A stretch of 64,000 nucleotides of DNA from the NCBI RefSeq assembly GCF_900102175.1, contig NZ_FNKN01000001.1, forward strand, positions 1,415,921 through 1,479,920, read 5' to 3'. This stretch comes from Microbacterium sp. cf332 (GTDB lineage Bacteria > Actinomycetota > Actinomycetes > Actinomycetales > Microbacteriaceae). The position numbers and the translations under genes are program-made. This document shows positions 58,805-64,000 of this stretch, piece by piece; the stretch's first letter is position 1; each line of letters begins with the position of its first letter. Under the pieces are notes generated by a model. The model was given only the letters and a program-made list of their open reading frames with translations. It did not search any database and was not told the origin of the DNA.

Positions 58805-60328
58805 GGCCCCGCGCAGCGGCACCTCCGGCCGTGTTTCGCCGGCGACGAGGGCTGCCGCGGCGACGGGCGCCCGGAAGAACGCCAACTCGTGCCGCATCGA
58901 GCGGTCGAAGGCTGTGGCCATCCGTCCTCGTTCCCTCGGCGAGGCTCCTGCGGCCGCCCGGTCGACGATGTCGACGGCCCTCCGCGTCGAGGCGGCGAAG
59001 CCCGGATCGGCGTAGGTCTCGAGCCAATCGCGATACGGATGCCCCGGATGCCGAGCCCCGGCGAGTCGCTCGCCCAGATCGGAGTACAGCCAGAAGCAGG
59101 GCAGCAGGGCGGCGACGAGCTCGCCGTACGAACCGCGCGAGGCCGCGGCCTGCAGGTGATCGGTGTACGCGAGTGTGGACGACGCCGGCTCGACGTCAAC
59201 GGTGTCGATCCGAGAACGGTGGAGCTCGGACTCCACGGCGATGGCAGAAGCGGCCGACTCCGCCCAGAACACCTGCTCGGCGCCGTCGGGCGCCAGAGCG
59301 CTCGCCCGTGCGAGCACGCGGGCGTACTCCGACAGGTAGAGCGCGTCCTGACGCAGGTACCACGCGAAGCGGTCGGGGGCGAGGGCGCCGGTGCGCAGAC
59401 CGTCGACGAACGAGCACGCCTCGACGGCGGCGCGGATCGGCGCGGCGCATCGCCACACCTCGGCAGTCCATCCTCGACCCGGGTCGCCGCTGCCGAGGCG
59501 TCCGGTCGCGTGCCGATCGCGGAACTCGTGCATGTGGTCGATCGGGCCGTTGCCGCGCCCGACCGAGAGGGCGGAGCCCGCCACGATCGCACCGGCGAGC
59601 CAGGTCGTGGCGCGCGTGAGGGCGTCGGGCCAGTCCAGACCCGCCGCAGCCAGCGTGGCCATCGCCGCCGACAGCGAGCAGCCGGTGCCGTGCGTGTTCG
59701 TCGAGACGATACGACGCCGCGACACCTCGGCCACCACCCCGTCGGAGGTCACGATCGCGTCGGGGCACTCCTCGCCCGCCAGATGCCCTCCCTTGACGAG
59801 CACCGTCGTGTTCGCCCGTCCGGCGAATCGCCGCGCCTGAGCGCGGGCGTCGGACCACGTGTGCGCGACCGGCTCGTCGACGAGGACCGCCAGCTCCGGT
59901 AGGTTCGGGGTCACGAGGTCGACGCGGCGGCACAGGTCGCGGATCCCGCTCTCCGCCGCGGCGTCGAGCAGCCGGTCGCCGCTCGTCGCGATCATCACGG
60001 GGTCGAGCACGACGACGTCGCCGCGGCGCGCGGCGAGCCACTCGTCGACCACCGTGACGATCGGCGCGGAGTGCAGCATCCCGATCTTCACCGCATCGAT
60101 CTCGACGTCGTCGCCCACGGCGTCGAGCTGGGCGCGGAGGAAGCCCTCAGGAGGCACATGCACGGCCCGCACGCCCCGGGTGTTCTGCGCGACGAGCGCG
60201 GTCACGGCCGCCATGCCGTAGCCGCCGAGCGCGGCGATCGATTTGAGGTCGGCCTGGAGCCCGGCGCCGCCCGTCGGATCGGTCCCGGCGATACTCAGGA
60301 CGCGGGGCACGCGCGGTGTGCTCGTCAT
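58802..60328 (-). CDS. thiD-tenA: Fused hydroxymethylpyrimidine (phosphate) kinase / TenA aminopyrimidine aminohydrolase
   Basis: Fusion of 508 aa. ThiD part (residues 1 to about 270): IAGTDPTGGAGLQADLKS with the ribokinase-like nucleotide fold, and NTHGTGCSLSAA with the anion hole. TenA part (about 290-508): all-helical, with the catalytic Cys in ALLPCFWLYSDLGERL. It salvages the pyrimidine half of thiamine: TenA regenerates hydroxymethylpyrimidine from degraded thiamine and ThiD phosphorylates it twice. Third gene of the riboswitch-controlled operon, with an ATGA overlap to thiE. Confidence 0.93.
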   Translation of the reverse strand: MTSTPRVPRVLSIAGTDPTGGAGLQADLKSIAALGGYGMAAVTALVAQNTRGVRAVHVPPEGFLRAQLDAVGDDVEIDAVKIGMLHSAPIVTVVDEWLAARRGDVVVLDPVMIATSGDRLLDAAAESGIRDLCRRVDLVTPNLPELAVLVDEPVAHTWSDARAQARRFAGRANTTVLVKGGHLAGEECPDAIVTSDGVVAEVSRRRIVSTNTHGTGCSLSAAMATLAAAGLDWPDALTRATTWLAGAIVAGSALSVGRGNGPIDHMHEFRDRHATGRLGSGDPGRGWTAEVWRCAAPIRAAVEACSFVDGLRTGALAPDRFAWYLRQDALYLSEYARVLARASALAPDGAEQVFWAESAASAIAVESELHRSRIDTVDVEPASSTLAYTDHLQAAASRGSYGELVAALLPCFWLYSDLGERLAGARHPGHPYRDWLETYADPGFAASTRRAVDIVDRAAAGASPRERGRMATAFDRSMRHELAFFRAPVAAAALVAGETRPEVPLRGA

Positions 60329-61008
60329 CGGACGCCACCGCCCGCCGCCACGCGTCCCCGCCGCTCCGCGTCGCGGAGCTCGCGGGCCGCCGCGGCGGGG
60401 TCGCCTGCGGCGCAGATCGCCGACACGACCGCGACCCCGGCGGCTCCGGCCCGCCGCAGCGGGGCGACATCGTCGGGACCCACCCCGCCGATCGCGACAC
60501 AGGCGAGCGACGTGGCCGCCGCGCACGCGCCGAAGCCCTCGACCCCGAGCGCGGGCGGATGGTCCGCCTTCGTCCGCGTCGGCCGGATGACCCCGACGCC
60601 CAGGTAGTCGAGCGTGCCCGACGGCATCTCGGCGGCCGCGCGGAGGTGCGCAGCCTCGTTCGCCGTCCATCCGATGACGGCGTCGGGACCGAGGAGGCGC
60701 CGCGCCACGCCGGGCGGGATGTCTTCCTGTCCGAGGTGGACGCCGTCCACCTGCACCCCCGCGTCGACGGCGGCGAGGACGACGTCGACCCGATCGTCGA
60801 CGATCAGCGGGACCCGGCCCGCCACCACGCCCGCGATCACGCCGGTGCGACGGAGCAGCTCGGCCGCGCTCACGCGCTTGTCCCGCAGCTGCACGACCGT
60901 GACGCCACCGGCGATGGCCGCATCGACGATCGCCGGCAGCGTGTCGAAGGCCACGCGGTCGTCGGTGACGAGATGGAGGGACAGATCGAGGCCGGCCCGG
61001 CGGGTCAC
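60325..61008 (-). CDS. thiE: Thiamine-phosphate synthase
   Basis: Protein of 227 aa that joins HMP-pyrophosphate and thiazole phosphate. The TIM-barrel motifs [20 protein letters not shown] and [25 protein letters not shown] are complete. GTG 61008 overlaps the thiM stop. Confidence 0.93.
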   Translation of the reverse strand: MTRRAGLDLSLHLVTDDRVAFDTLPAIVDAAIAGGVTVVQLRDKRVSAAELLRRTGVIAGVVAGRVPLIVDDRVDVVLAAVDAGVQVDGVHLGQEDIPPGVARRLLGPDAVIGWTANEAAHLRAAAEMPSGTLDYLGVGVIRPTRTKADHPPALGVEGFGACAAATSLACVAIGGVGPDDVAPLRRAGAAGVAVVSAICAAGDPAAAARELRDAERRGRVAAGGGVR

Positions 61009-61838
61009 CGGACGGCTCCCGCGGCGAACGACTCGACGCGGGCCGGCTCCTCGAGGTACTCCGTCCCGCCGAGGTCCTCCGGCGCCACGGCCGCGAGGGC
61101 GTCGAGGAACGCGACCGCGAACGACCCGGGACCGGATGCCGTCGATGCCGCGGCCTCCGCGGCGCGCTTGTGCGCGACCGAGGCGGCCGCCGCGGCCGAC
61201 AACGGCTCGGCGACACCGAGGAACGCCGCCATCGTGGCGCCGAGAGAGCAGCCGCCGCCGGTGACCCGCGTGAGCACGGGGTCGCCCCCGGGCACGCGGA
61301 CCACGTGATCGCCGTCGGTGATCAGGTCGACCGCGCCCGAGACGGCCACGACCGCACCGGTGCGCCGGGCGAGCGAGACCGCGAGAGTCCGTACGGCCTC
61401 GGGCGCTTCGAGGCTGTCGACGCCGCGCCCCCCGGCACCGGATCCCGCTACCGCGGCGATCTCGGAGGCGTTGCCGCGGATGATCGCCGGCCGAGCCGCC
61501 GCGAGCTCGGCGGCGAGCGCCGTGCGCACCGGCAGCATCCCGACGGCGACCGGGTCGAGGACCCAGCGCCGGGTCGCTCCGACGACCTCCCGCGCGGCGG
61601 CCCGCTGCTGCTCGGTCGGCGTGCCGAGGTTCAGGAGCACCCCGTCGGCGATACCGGCGAACATCCCCGCCTCGCCGGGGTTGTCGACCATGGCGGGGCT
61701 CGCGCCGAGCGCCAGCAGGGCGTTCGCGGTGAACCCGGTGACGACGGCGTTCGTCACGCAGTGGGTGAGCGGAGCGGCATCCCGCAGCGCTCGCAGCGCC
61801 GCCTCGGGTCCGCGGACGGTGGGCACGACATCGCGCAT
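61005..61838 (-). CDS. thiM: Hydroxyethylthiazole kinase
   Basis: Protein of 277 aa that phosphorylates salvaged 4-methyl-5-(2-hydroxyethyl)thiazole. [26 protein letters not shown] and the catalytic Cys in [14 protein letters not shown] identify it. The start MRDVVPTV at 61838 is preferred; an in-frame ATG at 61865 would lie inside the TPP aptamer. First gene of thiM-thiE-thiD/tenA. Confidence 0.92.
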   Translation of the reverse strand: MRDVVPTVRGPEAALRALRDAAPLTHCVTNAVVTGFTANALLALGASPAMVDNPGEAGMFAGIADGVLLNLGTPTEQQRAAAREVVGATRRWVLDPVAVGMLPVRTALAAELAAARPAIIRGNASEIAAVAGSGAGGRGVDSLEAPEAVRTLAVSLARRTGAVVAVSGAVDLITDGDHVVRVPGGDPVLTRVTGGGCSLGATMAAFLGVAEPLSAAAAASVAHKRAAEAAASTASGPGSFAVAFLDALAAVAPEDLGGTEYLEEPARVESFAAGAVR

Positions 61839-61844
61839 TTCGAC

Positions 61845-61922
61845 ATCCCTTCGCCAGCATTGCACTGGAGCAGGTTCGACGGGTCTGATCTCAGCTCGCG
61901 GTCGCGGGCACCCCGTGTCGGG
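61845..61922 (-). ncRNA. TPP riboswitch (THI element)
   Basis: On the minus strand the conserved blocks occur in order: CGGGGTGCCC, GCTGAGATCAGACCC, GAACCTG, and a closing segment running into GGCGAAGGGATG just before thiM. These are the thi-box sequences of the thiamine pyrophosphate aptamer. The short distance to the ribosome site (the GAAGGGA) suggests control of translation initiation. Confidence 0.92.
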
Positions 61923-61927
61923 ACACG

Positions 61928-61956
61928 ACCATAGCAGGCGGATTACCGCCGATCAC
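61928..61956 (-). promoter_or_regulatory. Promoter of the thi operon
   Basis: On the minus strand: -10 TATGGT (61928-61933), 17-nt spacer, weak -35 GTGATC (61951-61956). Transcription would start at the 5' edge of the riboswitch. Confidence 0.6.
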
Positions 61957-62037
61957 GCCTCCGACTTTTCTCACGGCCGCCTCAGCGCGTAGGTTGCGGA
62001 GAGCACGCCGTCGGGCCGGTGGGCGAGGGGGTGGGGC

Positions 62038-62979
62038 GTGACGCCAGCCGGATACGCGTTGATCGCGGTCTGTGTCGTGACGGTCGCGGCGCTGGTCGTG
62101 CTCTTCGTGCTGCGACCGAGCTGGCGGCGGCGCGGCGGCCTGCTGCGCTTCGGGGTGGCCGCGGCTCTGGCGGCGACCGTGTCGAGCCTGATGTATCTCG
62201 TGCATTCGCGGTCGGAGGATCTCGCGTCCCTCGTGATCGGCGACGTCGCGATGGTGCTGGCGCCCGGGTTCGTCTTCGCAGGACTGGGCGCGCTCGGCGG
62301 CGGGATGAGCGCACGGGTCGCCCTCGTCGGGATCGTCGCGATCGCCGTCGGCGTCGTATCGGCCGTCGCCCCCCTCCCGACCTCGCTCTCGACGAAAGCC
62401 CTCGCTCTCGCGGCGCTCTGCGCGGCCGGCGCCGTCGCGACCCGGCATCCCGCCCTCGCCGCCCGTCGCGGTTCTCGACTGCTCAGCGCGGCACTCGGCT
62501 GCTACGGCGTGTTCTCGGCCTCGCGGGTCGTCGTCGGCCTGACGGCGGGGTGGCAGTCGTCGCTCTACGAGACCGGGTTCTCGATCTTCCCGACGACGAT
62601 CGTGGGCGGCGTGGCCGTGCTCGTCATCGGCACCGCTGTCGTCATGATCGTCTCCGACCGGCCGGACGACGCCCCCACCGCCGCCGTGCCCGCCGTAAGA
62701 CACCCCGAGGGGGCACCCGCCTGGTCGGTGACGCTCGGAGCCCTCGACGTGTTGCGAACGGCGCTCGGGGCCTCCCGGGCGACGCGGATGTCCTCCGACC
62801 TCCTCGCGGCCACGCGCGAGATCGACCCCGCCGCCGTGTCAGACGCGGCAGGCGCCGGGACCCGCCTGCGCACCGACCACGACCGTCAGGCGATCGAGCG
62901 GTCGCTGCGGGCGCGGCTCGTCGAGGCGGGGTGGAGCCCCGGCGAGCTCGGGCTGCTCTCCGTCGAACGAGAGTCGTGA
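62038..62979 (+). CDS. Seven-helix membrane protein of unknown function
   Basis: Predicted 313-aa protein, GTG start after GAGGGGGTGGGG. About seven hydrophobic helices fill the first 220 residues. The last 90 residues are soluble and end HDRQAIERSLRARLVEAGWSPGELGLL. The layout recalls the seven-helix sensor half of some actinobacterial signalling proteins, and the short C-terminal part could be the remnant of a lost output domain, but no catalytic motif is seen. A TAGGTT at 61990-61995 may be the -10 box, giving a leader of about 35 nt. Confidence 0.72.
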   Translation: MTPAGYALIAVCVVTVAALVVLFVLRPSWRRRGGLLRFGVAAALAATVSSLMYLVHSRSEDLASLVIGDVAMVLAPGFVFAGLGALGGGMSARVALVGIVAIAVGVVSAVAPLPTSLSTKALALAALCAAGAVATRHPALAARRGSRLLSAALGCYGVFSASRVVVGLTAGWQSSLYETGFSIFPTTIVGGVAVLVIGTAVVMIVSDRPDDAPTAAVPAVRHPEGAPAWSVTLGALDVLRTALGASRATRMSSDLLAATREIDPAAVSDAAGAGTRLRTDHDRQAIERSLRARLVEAGWSPGELGLLSVERES

Positions 62980-63032
62980 GGCGCGCGTCGGCAACCCCGC
63001 GGCTCCGATTTCCCGCCGCCGCCGCCCGCGCG

Positions 63033-63038
63033 TAGAGT
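63033..63038 (+). promoter_or_regulatory. -10 box TAGAGT, leaderless start of GNAT gene
   Basis: TAGAGT ends 6 nt before ATG 63045. Confidence 0.6.
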
Positions 63039-63044
63039 CACGCC

Positions 63045-63551
63045 ATGGAAGCCGAACTGCAGACCGACATCGTCGTCCGTCCGGTGCGGGATGTCGACGC
63101 CGAGGCCCTCGGGCGCGTGCACGCCACCTGCTGGCACGAGACCTACGACCACCTCATCAGCACCGCTGCCCTCCAGAGCGTCTCGCCGCGGCGGCTCGCC
63201 GAGTTGTGGACGCACTGGGCCGCGCAGGGCGACGACTTCCGGATGCACGCCGCGCTCGTGCGCGGCGAGATCGTCGGCTTCGTCGGATCGGGACCTGCGC
63301 GTGATCGTGACGCTCCCCGCCTGCGCGAGCTGTACTTCATCTACCTCCTCGACGCCTGGCACGGCACCGGCATCGGACAGCTGCTGTTCGATGCGGCGGT
63401 CGAGAAGGACGAGGAGATCTACCTGTGGGTCGCCGAGGACAACCCCCGCGCCCACCGGTTCTACGAGCGCAACGGCTTCGCCCTCGACGGCCAGAGCCAC
63501 ACCGAGCCCTTCCTCGGCGAGACCTTGACCGAGGTCCGCTTCGTCCGCTGA
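63045..63551 (+). CDS. GNAT family N-acetyltransferase
   Basis: Protein of 168 aa. The acetyl-CoA pyrophosphate-binding motif A is LDAWHGTGIGQLLFDAA, and motif B is NPRAHRFYERNGF. The N-terminal CWHETYDHLI is common in actinobacterial GNATs of unknown substrate. Single-gene unit with a leaderless-type -10 box. Confidence 0.9.
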   Translation: MEAELQTDIVVRPVRDVDAEALGRVHATCWHETYDHLISTAALQSVSPRRLAELWTHWAAQGDDFRMHAALVRGEIVGFVGSGPARDRDAPRLRELYFIYLLDAWHGTGIGQLLFDAAVEKDEEIYLWVAEDNPRAHRFYERNGFALDGQSHTEPFLGETLTEVRFVR

Positions 63552-63621
63552 GACGGATCCGCCCCCAGGGGTGCGCTTCCGCGTGATTCCTCCCCGCTCC
63601 GCGGTGTCGCGCATCACTCAG

Positions 63622-63637
63622 GGGAACATCTGTTCGA
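63622..63637 (+). promoter_or_regulatory. LexA (SOS) box upstream of the second DUF222 gene
   Basis: GGGAACATCTGTTCGA matches the conserved GAAC-N4-GTTCGA core of the actinobacterial SOS box; only the two outermost left bases differ. It spans about -50 to -35 relative to the inferred leaderless start. Confidence 0.72.
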
Positions 63638-63659
63638 TAGTCGTGTCGCACCCTGCTGG

Positions 63660-63665
63660 CATGAT
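63660..63665 (+). promoter_or_regulatory. -10 box CATGAT, leaderless start of second DUF222 gene
   Basis: CATGAT ends 6 nt before ATG 63672, the same spacing as in the first DUF222 gene. Confidence 0.5.
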
Positions 63666-63671
63666 GGGAAC

Positions 63672-64000
63672 ATGAAAGCGAACGGTGCGACGAGCGCGGT
63701 GGGAGCGTCGAGCAGCGGCCTCCCCCACGAGGCGGCGTTCTCCGAGCTCGAGCAGGCGTTGACGCTCAAGCACGCTGGCGAGGTCGCGCACGTGCGTGCG
63801 CTCGCGGAGCTGGGCCGGTCGGCGTTGCGCGAGGCACGGCAGGGTGGGGTTCGCGGGATGGCGTCCGACATGGAGCTGCGGTCGGTCGCTGCCGAGGCCG
63901 CGGGGATGGCGCGGTCCACGGACCGGCGGGTGCAGCGTGAGATCGATCACGCGATGACGGTGGTCGATGACTACCCGGCGGTGTTCGCCGCGTGGGTGGA
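63672..64000 (+). CDS. DUF222/HNH family protein, N-terminal part (3' end outside window)
   Basis: Open to the end of the window (109 codons visible). It is clearly homologous to the protein at 7457-8848: ALAELGRSALREAR, RGMASDMELRSVAAEAAG and DYPAVFAAW align with only scattered changes. The HNH end lies beyond the window and cannot be judged. A LexA-like box precedes it, so it is probably SOS-induced like its paralogue. Confidence 0.85.
   Translation, partial: MKANGATSAVGASSSGLPHEAAFSELEQALTLKHAGEVAHVRALAELGRSALREARQGGVRGMASDMELRSVAAEAAGMARSTDRRVQREIDHAMTVVDDYPAVFAAWV
63808..63840 (+). repeat. Dispersed direct repeat, copy 2 (within second DUF222 gene)
   Basis: Identical over 33 bases to 7580-7612, in the same orientation, about 56 kb apart. 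Confidence 0.85.

Noticed and set aside
1..64000. Prophage, transposon, integrase, CRISPR or tRNA signals
   Set aside because: Read through on both strands without finding transposase or integrase motifs, regularly spaced repeats or tRNA-like cloverleaf sequences.

Overview
The window is GC-rich throughout (roughly 70 %). Genes are tightly packed with ATGA/GTGA stop-start overlaps, GTG starts are common, and many single genes have a TANNNT box 6-8 nt before the start codon, the layout of leaderless transcripts. Together with DUF222/HNH (13E12-type) genes under LexA-like boxes and many LacI-regulated sugar loci, this points to a high-GC actinobacterium, most likely Microbacteriaceae and probably Microbacterium (inference from gene content and style; no rRNA is present). 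No tRNA, rRNA, CRISPR array, transposase or prophage gene was seen.

Layout. (1) 1-7401: a plus-strand operon for plant glycosides: GH3 beta-glycosidase (5' end outside the window), a beta-lactamase-fold serine hydrolase, a GH78 alpha-L-rhamnosidase and a GH-A-type DUF5060/DUF4038 (apiosidase-like) hydrolase. (2) 7420-8848: a DUF222/HNH gene with a LexA box; a paralogue with its own LexA-like box starts at 63672 and runs off the right edge. (3) 8891-18389: a GntR regulator divergent from an eight-gene operon (MFS transporter, DhaK-DhaL kinase, RpiB-like and TpiA-like isomerases, TIM-barrel enzyme, 6PGDH-like oxidoreductase, SDR, about 600-aa lactonase) that reads as a complete D-apionate/D-apiose route to D-erythrose 4-phosphate. 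(4) 18399-31884: L-rhamnose uptake and catabolism: LacI regulator, rhaM-rhaI-esterase-rhaEW-rhaB, the CUT2 importer rhaT-rhaP-rhaQ-rhaS, and a second LacI regulator. The catabolic and transport operons carry near-identical palindromic operators. (5) 31885-35317: transglutaminase / alpha-E / circularly permuted ATP-grasp trio of unknown physiological role. (6) 35500-45491: a minus-strand operon with an Opp/Dpp-type ABC importer, LacI regulator, FAD oxidoreductase and secreted GH5 enzyme; its leader holds two LacI-type palindromes 42 bp apart. (7) 45738-52706: a degenerate class-III aminotransferase homologue, aldo/keto reductase, small membrane protein, PutA and a thioesterase. (8) 52808-58792: LacI regulator, CUT1 importer without its own ATPase, and GH51 alpha-L-arabinofuranosidase. 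(9) 58802-61933: TPP riboswitch with thiM-thiE-thiD/tenA salvage genes. (10) 62038-64000: a seven-helix membrane protein, a GNAT acetyltransferase and the truncated DUF222 gene.

Working together. Regions 1, 3, 4, 6 and 8 form a plant-cell-wall and plant-glycoside utilisation island. Hydrolases release rhamnose, arabinose, glucose and possibly apiose, several importers take up the products, and dedicated pathways deliver lactaldehyde plus dihydroxyacetone phosphate (rhamnose) and erythrose 4-phosphate (apiose) to central metabolism. The pairing of rhamnose and apiose suits rhamnogalacturonan II side chains or apiosyl/rhamnosyl plant glycosides (inference).
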